Positions 25,208 to 35,200 of a DNA stretch of 64,000 nucleotides are shown here, in pieces. The DNA is taken from NCBI RefSeq assembly GCF_900111825.1, contig NZ_FOJM01000001.1, positions 514,989 through 578,988 of the forward strand, given 5' to 3'. Position 1 is the first letter of the stretch, and each line of letters begins with the position of its first letter. The stretch is from Pedobacter suwonensis (GTDB lineage: Bacteria; Bacteroidota; Bacteroidia; Sphingobacteriales; Sphingobacteriaceae). Both the position numbers and the translations under genes were made by a program. The notes under the pieces were generated by a model, which ran no database searches, was not told the DNA's origin, and worked only from the letters and a program-made list of their open reading frames with translations.

Positions 25208-26884
25208 CTATCTCACATGCTTTAAAACAAAATCAATAATTGTTTTCTTTGGAACCACAACCGTAGTTGTGCGACTAAACCTGGCAATATTGATTCCGTA
25301 AAAATGACCTTCCCAATCAAAAACAGGCGATCCACAATCGCTGGCTTGAATAGCGGCATCATGTGTAAAAATAGCATTGAAACCATCTCTTCGCTCTGAT
25401 TTCCCTCCTTCAAATTTGTCTGCCGGGTGATTGGAAAGGGATTGTCCCCTTCCGTCAAGCTTGAATGTTTTGCTCATTTTACCAGATGCATGCTCCCATT
25501 CAAAGGTAACTTCGTCACCTGCCCAATATTTTAAGATTTCGGGAGCAAATTCATTCGCTTTTCTAATCATTTTTCCATTAATGCTGATGAGTTCATCGCC
25601 AACTTTTATCCCTGCTCTTTCTGCCGGGCTACCTTCTTTAATTAAGGAAAACTGTACAGGACTAGAATTGTATACCACCATGGCGCCTAAATAAGGCTGA
25701 CTATTTATTTTTGGTAAGTTAAACAACTCACTACCTAAAACACTACGCATTACCTTGCCAGCGGGAGTCATACTATAAAGCAGTTTACCCATTTCTATTT
25801 TAAGGGTATCTGCACTGGCAAGATTCAAATCAATTCCTCCGTTTATATACTGTTCAAGCGCAAATAAGACCAGATCATTTTCCTGATCTTTTCCAATGAC
25901 CTGAATGGGAATTTTGGTTCCATTCATCTCAAATTTTGCCTCTTCGCCAGCCATCGTATTTTTACTCAGCAAAAACTGTTTTTTAATGCCGCCTGCTGTT
26001 TTAACATTTAACAAACAGCCATCAATTTGCTGCTGTTGTCCCTTAAGTATGCTTGTAATAAGGAAACAGGCATTTATCAGTTTCGGAATACCAAAATCAG
26101 GATGTAAGGCTTTTTGTCTACTTTCTTTCTGCAGTTGCGGAGACAAAGAATCGACTTCAACAAAATTCGTTTCTTCAGGAAAAGAAGTGTAAAGCACTTC
26201 GCTTTTCAAGGCTGTCCAATAACGGCGATAGAGATCAACAGGAATTTCGAAATTCATATCTTCTGAAACATCAATGGCGCTGTGCAGCCCGATTACGCGG
26301 CCATGATAATCAAACAAAGGTCCGCCGGAATCACCCGGTTCCATTTTGCAGGTAGAGCGGATAAAACCATATTCATTTTTCACTTCTGCAACATGGCCCA
26401 ATCTTAAGGTTGGCAGGGCCTGGTTCAGGCTTTCGGGGTAAGAAATACTGATGCAAGGTTCATTTTTGATTAAACTAGCCGAATATCCCATCTCCGCAAA
26501 CGGATAGGTACCTTTTTCGGTAATTTTCATCAGACCGACATCGGGAATCCCCGGACTTTTTTTATCCTCTATTTTACCCAGTGCTATGGCGATGCATTCT
26601 TTTCCGGACGGAAAAAAAACTTTATAATTTTTACCTGGCAAAATGGTGTGTGCAGCCGTCAGGATGTAACCGTCTGCACTTACTACCACGCCACTAAACT
26701 GGGCACTTGTTCTTTGGTTCTGCTGTACATCAAAACCCCACATCCGCACGCTGGCCGGGTATGCTTTTTTAACTGCCCGGGTAATGGTACACTGAAATTT
26801 CGCTACCTGCTTCTTTTGAGCAGTAACATTTAAGCTAAACAGCAACCCGAAGGTTGCTGTTATGGCCATTAGATAGTTATTCAT
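25208..26884 (-). CDS. Secreted trypsin-like protease with PDZ-interrupted second module
   Basis: This 558-residue exported protein has a signal peptide at 1-22. Residues 35-225 form a trypsin/HtrA-like domain with an intact triad: H79 in LTAAHT, D115 in IPDVGL and S186 in GDSGGP. Residues 260-395 look like the first half of a second protease barrel (NDLVLFAL) without the His. A PDZ domain follows at about 398-480 (FSLIKEGSPAERAGIKVGDELISINGK). Residues 500-558 complete the barrel with ASDCGSPVFDWEGHFYGI, where Cys517 replaces the serine. It probably cleaves proteins in the periplasm or at the surface. It starts 26 bases after the TlpA gene and is likely co-transcribed with it. Confidence 0.85.
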   Translation of the reverse strand: MNNYLMAITATFGLLFSLNVTAQKKQVAKFQCTITRAVKKAYPASVRMWGFDVQQNQRTSAQFSGVVVSADGYILTAAHTILPGKNYKVFFPSGKECIAIALGKIEDKKSPGIPDVGLMKITEKGTYPFAEMGYSASLIKNEPCISISYPESLNQALPTLRLGHVAEVKNEYGFIRSTCKMEPGDSGGPLFDYHGRVIGLHSAIDVSEDMNFEIPVDLYRRYWTALKSEVLYTSFPEETNFVEVDSLSPQLQKESRQKALHPDFGIPKLINACFLITSILKGQQQQIDGCLLNVKTAGGIKKQFLLSKNTMAGEEAKFEMNGTKIPIQVIGKDQENDLVLFALEQYINGGIDLNLASADTLKIEMGKLLYSMTPAGKVMRSVLGSELFNLPKINSQPYLGAMVVYNSSPVQFSLIKEGSPAERAGIKVGDELISINGKMIRKANEFAPEILKYWAGDEVTFEWEHASGKMSKTFKLDGRGQSLSNHPADKFEGGKSERRDGFNAIFTHDAAIQASDCGSPVFDWEGHFYGINIARFSRTTTVVVPKKTIIDFVLKHVR

Positions 26885-26910
26885 TATTTTTTATGATTTT
26901 GGGCGGTGGC

Positions 26911-28044
26911 TTAGTTGAAAATTTCAGCAAGCTTTTTGTTTAACGGTTCGCCACGAAGACCATTTCCGATAATCTTGCCCTGTGCATCTACCAGAAAACT
27001 GGCAGGTACTGCACGTACTCCATACAAACGGCCCACTTCGTTGTTCCAGCCTTTCAGGTCAGAGACGTGGATCCAGTCTAAACCGTCTTTTTCTATCGCT
27101 TCCAGCCAATTCTCTTTCACATGATCCAATGAAACCGAAATAATCTCAAAGCCCTTATCTTTATAAGTTTGATATTGCTTCACCAGGTTCGGATTTTCTG
27201 CCCTGCATGGACTGCACCAGCTTGCCCAGAATTCAACCAATACCACTTTTCCTTTAAAACTGGCCAACGAAACGGGCTTGCCAACCACATTGTTCTGGGT
27301 AAAAAGAGGTGCTGGATTTCCGATAGCAGTGATGCCACTTGCAGCAATGCGCTGTGCCAATTCTTTACCCATATCAGTTTCCCGGTATTCTTTGTTTAAT
27401 GCATTAAAAATCGGTTGAACTTTGGCCACATCTACCTTGCTTCCTGCTGCTTCTGAAAGTGCCACCAACGCGAAATAGGAAGTCGGATGTTCTTTAGCAA
27501 ATTGAAACTGTTTGTCGGTTCTGTTCTGAATATTTTTTCTGAAACGCAGATCTACCGCTTTCATATAGGCGGTATCTTTCTGCTGCTCGGGCGTTCCTCT
27601 GTTAAAATCGATATTAACCGCTTTGGTAAGCGCCATAATGGTACCGCCAATGGCTTTATTATAGGCATCGTATTCCTGGTATACCTTTGAACCCGTAAAA
27701 ACAGCATTATCTAACGAATCTTTTGAACTAATGGTAACCTGCTCTTTCCCAAAGTAAAAGTAAATCACATCACCCGTATAAACGGCCTTGTTTTTACCCG
27801 CACCAGTATGATCTAGGGCCATGCGGGCATAGGCATTACCTGAAATATGTCCGGAAAATTTGAAACTTCCGTTAACCAGCGCCACAGAATCTTCATGACT
27901 GACACCATTATCCATGTAATCGATATAGGCTTTTGCCGGTGCACCGAGCGTTCCTATTTTGCCGGTTAAACTAAAGTTTGGCGTTTGCGCCCAGCTCAAA
28001 GCTGGGTATAAAAGGGCTAATAAAACTATTTTTATATTTTTCAT
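26911..28044 (-). CDS. DUF4369/TlpA-family thiol-disulfide oxidoreductase
   Basis: This 377-residue secreted protein has a signal peptide ending at SWAQ (20). Residues 24-125 match the DUF4369 beta-domain common in Bacteroidota TlpA proteins (FSLTGKIGTLG, SVALVNGSFKFSG). A helical linker follows, and the thioredoxin fold starts near 240 with IGNPAPLFTQNN and EFWASWCSPCRAENP; C277 and C280 are the redox pair. AVPASFLVDAQGKIIGN contains the cis-proline. It reduces disulfides or cytochrome c precursors in the periplasm. It lies between the PKD-like lipoprotein and the protease. TlpA proteins recur after DUF4843/PKD lipoproteins in FecI-controlled SusCD loci of this group. Confidence 0.9.
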   Translation of the reverse strand: MKNIKIVLLALLYPALSWAQTPNFSLTGKIGTLGAPAKAYIDYMDNGVSHEDSVALVNGSFKFSGHISGNAYARMALDHTGAGKNKAVYTGDVIYFYFGKEQVTISSKDSLDNAVFTGSKVYQEYDAYNKAIGGTIMALTKAVNIDFNRGTPEQQKDTAYMKAVDLRFRKNIQNRTDKQFQFAKEHPTSYFALVALSEAAGSKVDVAKVQPIFNALNKEYRETDMGKELAQRIAASGITAIGNPAPLFTQNNVVGKPVSLASFKGKVVLVEFWASWCSPCRAENPNLVKQYQTYKDKGFEIISVSLDHVKENWLEAIEKDGLDWIHVSDLKGWNNEVGRLYGVRAVPASFLVDAQGKIIGNGLRGEPLNKKLAEIFN

Positions 28045-28432
28045 TTGTATTTTTTTTATAATTCTGTTAGGTTGTATTGTTAATTTTAATCAATTGAAAG
28101 TGTTAGTTTGAGCTTAGCCTGTACTGAGTTTGACGAGGTATAGAAATGCCTAGAAATACATTTAAACATTTCCTTCGACAACATAACATTGACAGAAATC
28201 CAATAGAGTAGCCGTCATCTCGACCGGAGCAACGCGAAGTGGAGAGATCTTTGGAACAGATTATTTAATCAAATTTAAAAGATTTCTCCGTTACGCTACC
28301 GATGAAAATCGGTTAGCTTCAGTCGAAATGACGATACTATTCATTTAAATTTACCCGTCAATCATATTTATTTATATAATAAATTACTCAGGATGACAAT
28401 GCTATATTATAAAACATCCTCAAGGACAAAGG
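28045..28432. other. 388-base gap with dispersed repeats
   Basis: This separates the SusC–PKD operon from the TlpA/protease pair. It contains one CCGTCAT-type element at 28212 and decayed fragments of a TTGAGCTTAGCCTGTACTG element near 28110. No open frame of interest. A promoter for the TlpA gene could lie here, but I see no clear TAnnTTTG. Confidence 0.6.
28212..28334. repeat. Dispersed CCGTCAT…ATGACG element, second copy
   Basis: It opens with CCGTCATCTCGACCGGAG, identical to 5941, continues to GGAGAGATCT, and closes with TCGAAATGACG. The interior differs from the first copy and is longer (123 versus 86 bases). Confidence 0.7.
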
Positions 28433-29851
28433 TTATTTTCTAATTGCAACATCTACCGGGCTGCCTGGAACACCTTCAATCTTCTTAATAAATGCACCAT
28501 TCATTCCAGTTGCGATATTCAAAAAAGTAACGGTTTCTTCTGTTCCTACCATTAAGCTTTCTTCATCCTCGCTAAGTTTTAACATCGAAATTGTTTTTCC
28601 TGCAAAACTGGTCGCAAGTTCCCTTAATTCCTCATTTACGGGGTTATAACGATAAACTTTACTGCCATTGGCCATATAGATAACACCATTTTTAGCGCCG
28701 CTCCATTTGGTATTTTCATTAATCAGGTCCTGGCGTACAAATAAGCGCTTATGTTGCGGGGTAAAGGTAAATGGCCCGTTAAACTGGACGTTAAACTTGA
28801 GTTCATAGATTTTACCATCTGTTCCTTTGCAATAAGCAAAACAATCAGCGTTGTTCAGTTGCTCCAAATGAACCAGGTCCATCCCCACATTCAGCGGATC
28901 AAAAACACTGGTAGTTACTGAATATTGGGTACCAAAATACACCGGGGCGCCATACAGATTAATCCGCACAAACTGTTTTCTATTGCGGTCAAATCCGATA
29001 AAATAAGTGGCTGACTGCGTGAAACTCATCACAAAAGATGGAGCAAGTTCATAATCACCATCAGCAGGTAAACCGAACATACCGTAAGTAGCTGCCTGAT
29101 CCCAGGTGCTGGTGGTACCCCCATAAAATTTACCATTCACAACGCCCATCATTACGCCTTGCGGATGTGAGATCAGTGAACCCACTTCCAAATGGTCTGG
29201 TGACGTAAAGAAATTATCCTTTAACGTATTTGGATATTTAGGATCCTCCTGCATGGTATTGGGCTCCAGCCTGATGCCGCCGTTTTTGGTAATGATCCAA
29301 TAACCTAACAAAGTACCGCCGGTAAATGTATTCCTTAGCAGGAACAAATTGGTAGGGTTTGTTGGCAAATCTTTCCCCTGCATGGCCCGGTACAAACGCG
29401 CCTGTACACTACCATCTGGCTTTACAAACGAAAACTGAGTGATTCCATTTTCAATGCTTAATACGGTTGTGCCTTTGGCAAATTCAGTTCCTCCGTCAAT
29501 GTAAAATTTATGGAAATACTTCATCCCGTTTGCTTTGTTGTAAACCGTAAGGCGGGCAGGGTACCTTTTGGCCTGCAAACCGAAAATGATCCTTAACGCA
29601 GGGCCGGTATATAAAACATCATTCCCCTCAATTACGCTAATTCTCCATTGAAGCTCTACATTTGCTGCATCAACACCTTCTATTTTGGGTTTGATGATTA
29701 AACTGTCGCCAACATTAGCGGTGTAAACAGAATCGAGATTGGCCACTTCAGGCGCTATCGGCATATCGATATCGTAATTGCCCAGGTCTTTATGACATGC
29801 GGCCAAAGAAAGTACACCAGTGATGAGTATGATTAATTTTTTAATGTTCAT
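28433..29851 (-). CDS. PKD-like family lipoprotein
   Basis: I use the ATG at 29851, giving 472 residues, because it puts a clean signal and lipobox at the N-terminus (LSLAAC-HKDLGNYD). A frame extending to 29887 would overlap the upstream gene by 26 bases and add a charged tail. Residues 25-115 show PKD/Ig-like strands (ANVGDSLIIKPKIEG, PARLTVYNKANG). The remainder is a beta-rich, possibly propeller-like region with repeated KFYGGTTSTWDQ, YNPVNEELREL and SMLKLSEDEESLMVG segments. The family is found after SusD and DUF4843 genes in Bacteroidota. It is probably surface exposed and binds substrate or delivers it to the SusCD pair; its ligand is unknown. Confidence 0.8.
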   Translation of the reverse strand: MNIKKLIILITGVLSLAACHKDLGNYDIDMPIAPEVANLDSVYTANVGDSLIIKPKIEGVDAANVELQWRISVIEGNDVLYTGPALRIIFGLQAKRYPARLTVYNKANGMKYFHKFYIDGGTEFAKGTTVLSIENGITQFSFVKPDGSVQARLYRAMQGKDLPTNPTNLFLLRNTFTGGTLLGYWIITKNGGIRLEPNTMQEDPKYPNTLKDNFFTSPDHLEVGSLISHPQGVMMGVVNGKFYGGTTSTWDQAATYGMFGLPADGDYELAPSFVMSFTQSATYFIGFDRNRKQFVRINLYGAPVYFGTQYSVTTSVFDPLNVGMDLVHLEQLNNADCFAYCKGTDGKIYELKFNVQFNGPFTFTPQHKRLFVRQDLINENTKWSGAKNGVIYMANGSKVYRYNPVNEELRELATSFAGKTISMLKLSEDEESLMVGTEETVTFLNIATGMNGAFIKKIEGVPGSPVDVAIRK

Positions 29852-29861
29852 GTTCTTCGAA

Positions 29862-30671
29862 TTAAATAACCTCATTACCATTTTCATCTATAAAATAATA
29901 TTTACCGTTCTGCATGTTTTTTCTTAAGAGCGTTTTTTTAGCCGGATTGCTTTTATTGTAGAAGTAATAGCTATTGGTATCGCCTGGGGTCACTTCTTCG
30001 ATAACATAACCTTTGGTGGCATTTTTAACTACCCAGTTAAATGGATTGTTTAACATGGTGGTCAATAAACCGATATAATACAGGTTTTTCGGGGCATCAA
30101 GTCCATCGGTAGTAAGCGAAGTCTGCGCAGTTACCAGAATAAACAATTCGTGTTTGGTTCTTGAGTAAGGGGGTAACGGCCAGGTATCCCACCAGCCTGG
30201 TTTTTCCAATTTGGATGAGAATACTACTTTGGCCCTGATTAAGTAAGGGTTTTCGATACCCAGATCCGGCGTTCCGGTTAGTTTGATCAGTATTGAAACC
30301 GATCTGTTTTCCAGTTGCCGGTCTTTATTATAAATCACCACCGGAATATAACCTATTCCTTTATTCGGAAGAATAGAATATTGCGGTTTCAAAGCCTCAT
30401 AATGTAAGCCCGGCGTAGCGGTAGAAGAATCGGCCTCTACGCGCGCAATGAATTTGCGATCTGAATTGGTTCTGATGCCAGATAGGCGTACCGGCAGCCA
30501 TACGGTATCCTGCGCCAGTGTAGGGTTATAGGCAAATGTTCTTACGATGCTGTCTTTATCTCCGTTGTAAATATCGAAGTACACATTTGCGCTATGATCG
30601 AAACGCATTTCTTCTGCTTTCTTGCAGGAAGCCAGACAAATGATTGCGAATATTAATATGTATATTTTCAT
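29862..30671 (-). CDS. DUF4843 lipoprotein
   Basis: This 269-residue lipoprotein has a lipobox IICLASC-KKAEEM near residue 16. The body matches DUF4843: VYFDIYNGDKDSI near 30, WLPVRLSGIRTNSDRKF, a PGLHYE segment and NRSVSILIKLTGTP. The family always accompanies SusC/SusD and PKD-like genes in FecI/FecR-controlled loci. It starts 30 bases after the SusD stop. Its role is unknown; position suggests an accessory substrate-binding protein at the outer membrane. Confidence 0.85.
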   Translation of the reverse strand: MKIYILIFAIICLASCKKAEEMRFDHSANVYFDIYNGDKDSIVRTFAYNPTLAQDTVWLPVRLSGIRTNSDRKFIARVEADSSTATPGLHYEALKPQYSILPNKGIGYIPVVIYNKDRQLENRSVSILIKLTGTPDLGIENPYLIRAKVVFSSKLEKPGWWDTWPLPPYSRTKHELFILVTAQTSLTTDGLDAPKNLYYIGLLTTMLNNPFNWVVKNATKGYVIEEVTPGDTNSYYFYNKSNPAKKTLLRKNMQNGKYYFIDENGNEVI

Positions 30672-30701
30672 AATTTTCGATTAATAAAAATTCAAATTGT
30701 T

Positions 30702-32192
30702 TTACCTTCCTCCATAAACCACCTCATCGTTAGGGAGAGGAAGTACAAAAATGTTATCGGAAGCCGGAATGATTACCCCGGTCTGGCCAACAATACCTCT
30801 ATTTAGCCTTTTATACATGTAAAACAACTGGCCTTCTGCCAACCATTCCTTACGTGCATCTTTAAGCAGTTCTTTTAATAGGTCTTCTTCACTATTGATG
30901 GATAAAGGATCACCAATCTGTCTTGCTTCGCGAACCTGCTTAAGGTAATTTACAGCTTCGGCTGGATTACCTGCATATGAACATTCGGCGGCGATATAAT
31001 ACATTTCACTAAGCCTGATGGCAGGAGCCATTAAATAATGTAGGTTTGCATTTGCTTCAGCGCTTAGCGGATTTCGACGGTATTTAACAATATCGTAAGA
31101 TCGTGATGATTGGTTCGAGGTGGCAGACAACCAATATTTATAACGCGAGTCGCTTGCGCCAGCGGTAGCCTTTTCATAAATATAATCCGCAGCATCTTCA
31201 ATAAGGTAAAAGCCCCTTGTACCACTTTGAAACCAATTATCTTTGATTTCTTTTGCAGCGCCCGGTATATACCATCCGAAAACAAGTTCTTTGTAAAGAA
31301 TCCGGTCTTTTTTGGAATCTTCGAACGCCTCAAAATCACTCTTTGCCGTCCAGGGGAATTTTTTGGAGTCAATTACTTCTTTTGCATTCTGTAAGGCTTT
31401 AGCTTTATCATTTTTATAAAGATATACCCGGGCAAGCGTACCACATACGGCAAAATAATTTAAACGGTGCCTTCTGTTCTGTAAAAACAGACTTGGGTTG
31501 CGCTCTTCCGTATTTTTGAGTGTATCCGTAACTAAAGGATAGTTTACAATATATCCGGCACTGCGGATCGGATCGACCGTTAACAACTGTTTAGCCTGCT
31601 CCAGATCTTTAATAATGAGATCGATCGTTTCTGACACAGTTGAAACTGGCGTAATCTCTTTGGTATATTTATTTGCATACGGAATGCCTTTAGCGGTGGG
31701 ATTTCTAAGGTAAGAAGGAGCAAAAAGACGTAATAAGTCGAAGTGCAGATAAGCCCGTAATGCAAGCGCCTCTCCTTTTACAATGGCATAATTATTGCCG
31801 CTAAAAATGTTCTTTTTTGCATCCACATTTTCCAGAATCAGGTTACAGTTTACAATTGCATTGTATAAACCAGCCCAAATTTTGTCCTTCCGTTTAATAA
31901 ATTCGCCATGTTTATAGTTGTATAGCGAGGTTTGCCTGTAATCCTGACCATCATCACGCATCGAAAAATTTTGTGCCAGTACTTCTGTTGTACCAAAGGT
32001 AAGTTCCTTGCCATACAAATCTGATTCGGTACTGCGGTTGTATACGCCGTTTATGGCTTCCATAAAACCACTTTCGGTACTGAATAAAATGGGTGCCGCG
32101 ATTTCTGATTCCGGCTCAACTTCCAGCCATTTTTTGCAGGAGCTCGCTAATCCTGCTATTAAGATGAGGCAGATCAACAATCTAATCTTCAT
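30702..32192 (-). CDS. RagB/SusD-family nutrient-binding lipoprotein
   Basis: This 496-residue partner of the STN-containing SusC has a lipobox GLASSC-KKWLEVEP near residue 19. KGEALALRAYLHFDLLRLFAP is the conserved SusD helix. LMAPAIRLSEMYYIAAECSY and AVNYLKQVREARQIG belong to the C-terminal half. LLKDARKEWLAEGQLFYMYKRLNRG matches the RRxEL-type region, and the protein ends LPNDEVVYGGR. It starts 34 bases after the SusC stop. Cargo is unknown; adjacent protease and thioredoxin genes make a proteinaceous substrate more likely than a glycan. Confidence 0.93.
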   Translation of the reverse strand: MKIRLLICLILIAGLASSCKKWLEVEPESEIAAPILFSTESGFMEAINGVYNRSTESDLYGKELTFGTTEVLAQNFSMRDDGQDYRQTSLYNYKHGEFIKRKDKIWAGLYNAIVNCNLILENVDAKKNIFSGNNYAIVKGEALALRAYLHFDLLRLFAPSYLRNPTAKGIPYANKYTKEITPVSTVSETIDLIIKDLEQAKQLLTVDPIRSAGYIVNYPLVTDTLKNTEERNPSLFLQNRRHRLNYFAVCGTLARVYLYKNDKAKALQNAKEVIDSKKFPWTAKSDFEAFEDSKKDRILYKELVFGWYIPGAAKEIKDNWFQSGTRGFYLIEDAADYIYEKATAGASDSRYKYWLSATSNQSSRSYDIVKYRRNPLSAEANANLHYLMAPAIRLSEMYYIAAECSYAGNPAEAVNYLKQVREARQIGDPLSINSEEDLLKELLKDARKEWLAEGQLFYMYKRLNRGIVGQTGVIIPASDNIFVLPLPNDEVVYGGR

Positions 32193-32226
32193 ATTTTTAT
32201 ATTTTAAATCCGTTAATTAATATCGC

Positions 32227-35200
32227 TTAGAAAGCTGCTCTGATAGAGAAGGTTAAACTCCGGGTAAATGGATAGTTAATCCCTCTTTCTTCTTTTACCG
32301 ATGACCAACGCAGCACATCATTTGCGGTTACCTGGAACATCAGGCTCGACATCGACAATTTGGATGCGATTTTTTTATTCATATCATAAGAAAGGTTAAC
32401 TGACTGCAGGTTGATCAGGTTATCAGGTTGTATGAATCTTGAGCTGACATCTGTTTCGCCGTTATCTGCTATGTTCTTATAAAAAGATAAGTCGCCGGGT
32501 TGCTTCCATTTCTCTTCAAACACCCTTTTATCTACATTATATCTTGGGTCGGCATTTTCAACACGTTCAACCAGGGTGAGGTTATATTTATCGCCTCCAA
32601 AAAACGTTTGGAACTGTACATAGAGGCTAAACCTCCTGTAGTTAACGGTTCCGCCAAAGTAGCCGCTTACTTTCGGGTTAGGATCGCCAATTACCACATA
32701 ATCTCTTTTATCATAATCGTACGTTAGCGTGCCATCTTTTTTGATATATAATTCCCGTCCATTTTCCGGATCAATGCCTAATGAGCGTACCCCATAAATG
32801 GCATTAAATGGCTGCCCTTCACTAAACCGAAGCAATGGAATCCCACGGTAACCTCCGTCACCCGGCTTTAATGATTGCAGTTCATCTGCCCTGTCGTTGT
32901 ATTTCTTTAAAGCATTTGAGATTCTGACAACCTTATTCTTATTGGTAACCATATTGGCATTCAGGTTTACCGACCACTCTTTGCTTCTTACCGCCTCAAC
33001 GTTTATACCCAGCTCAGCGCCTTTGTTCTCCATGTCGCCAAGATTTTCTTTATAAGACAAAAACCCTGTTGACGGTGGCAATGTAATATCGGCCAGAATA
33101 TCTTTGGTAAACTTTTTATATATCCTGGGCAAAATCATTACGCGGTCTTTAAACAAGCCAATGTCTACACCGATATCGGTCATCCTGGTTTTTTGCCAGC
33201 CCAGATTTTCATTACCATAACTGTTTACATTGGCGCCTATGCCTGATGAATACCAGTTTCCGGTGTTATACTTATAAATGGTTTTGGATAAATAAGGATC
33301 AAATTCTACCGAACCGGTTAGCCCTGTAGATGCCTTTATCCTCAGCTGGCTGATTACTGGGTTATTCTTCAGAAATTCTTCCTGATGTACGTTCCAGCCT
33401 AATCCGAACGACCAGAACGGAGCGAGTTTATTGTTTACACCAAATTTTGACGAACCATCAATACGAACGGTCCCGTCCATCAGATAGCGGTTTTTGTAGG
33501 AGTAGTTTACTGTAAAAAACGAACCGAATAAACGGGCCTTTTCCAGCCTGCTCTGTGGTTTTCCATCTTCAGCATAACCTTTGGCAAAGCCAATGCTGGT
33601 AAAACGATCGTTGGCAAAGCCTACAGCCGTGAATTCTTTCTGATCGCGCAATTCTGTACGGGCATTCACACCCACCAGGGCATTAAAATAATTTCCACCG
33701 ATCTGTTTTAACCAGGTTAACCTGATGTTACTGTCCCAATAGGTTTCTTTCATTTCCCTGTTGGTATACTCCCCTTTTTCATCAATTTTATCGGTGGTAT
33801 ACAGGTAATATTTATTGGCTTGCGGCGAGGTGAAGATATCATCAGAATTAGCTCGTGTAGTTAAACTCATTTGCGCCCTCAACCTCAGGTCTTTTGCCAC
33901 TTCTAAATCGGCGGAAAGGTTATCAATAATTTCGGTGTATTTGGATTTATTGAAACTGCTCAAACTGGCATCGAACAACGGGTTAAATACATACTCTTTT
34001 GATCTGTCCTGCTTTTCGTATACGTCCGAAATCCTCATGGCCATACCATTGGCATCTTTTAAGGGATAATAAGGATTCATCCTTACATAATTGGAAAAAT
34101 CGCCATAGGGAGATTCTGTAGCACCCACTTGTGTTACGGATAATTCATTTCTGAACTGAAGTTTTTTCACATTGTATTGAAAACTCATTCCACCCGAATA
34201 CTGATCTCTTTCAGATCCTTTCATCGCTCCGGGCCTGTTTTGGTAGCGAAGGTTTACATTGTACCGAAATGCCTGCGAACCGCCATCAAGATTTACAGCA
34301 TGTTTATGACCTATAGTATTGCGCAGCGGTTGTGACAACCAGTAACTATTTACCCCACCAACAACATTGGCTTTTTTATGGTAATAAATTTCATCCAGCT
34401 GATCTTGGGGCACCTGTTGTTTAGAAGAGCTATATAACCCGGCCAAAACTTCGTAATCCAGTTTTTCAGCCGCATTTAAAACCTGGTAATCGGTCAGGTC
34501 TGCCGCAGTAAGATTCAGTTCGTAGTTATATTCTACACGCAGTTTACCTTCCAGTGGCGTTTTAGTGGTAATTACAATTACACCATTGGCCGCGCGCGAA
34601 CCGTAAATTGCCGTTGCAGCAGCATCTTTTAAAGAGGTGACCGATGCAATCCGGTTCACGTCAAGATCAAATACTTTTTGCACGCTCACTTCATAGCCAT
34701 CCAGCATAAAAACCGGCATGTTCGCCGTTCCAAGAATATCATCTCTTCGCAGCACCTGGCCGTCACCGCTGGGCAGCGCAGAAGCTCCCCTCACATTGAT
34801 GGAAGGAATCCGGTTGGGGTTTGAACCCGCGAGGTTATTGTCAATCAGCTTAAAGGAGGGATCGAAAGTGCCGATACTTTGCAGCAAATTCTGTGGATTT
34901 ACCCTTCTCAGCTGTTCTCCGGATATGGTTACTGCATTACCGGTGTAGTTGTCCTTTTTAATGGTTTGATAACCGGTAACCACCACATCGTTCATCTGGG
35001 TCATCTTCGAAGTAAGCTTAACGTTTAACGTTTTAGTACCTGAAACCTTGGTTTCAAATAACTCATAGCCTACATAACTGAAAACCAAAATGCTTCCATC
35101 ATCAACATTGACTTTGAATTCACCTTTTTCATTCGTGATGCCTACACTTGCACCGTTTTTAACCGAAACGTTAACGCCAGGAAGGGTTTCGCCAGTAGCC

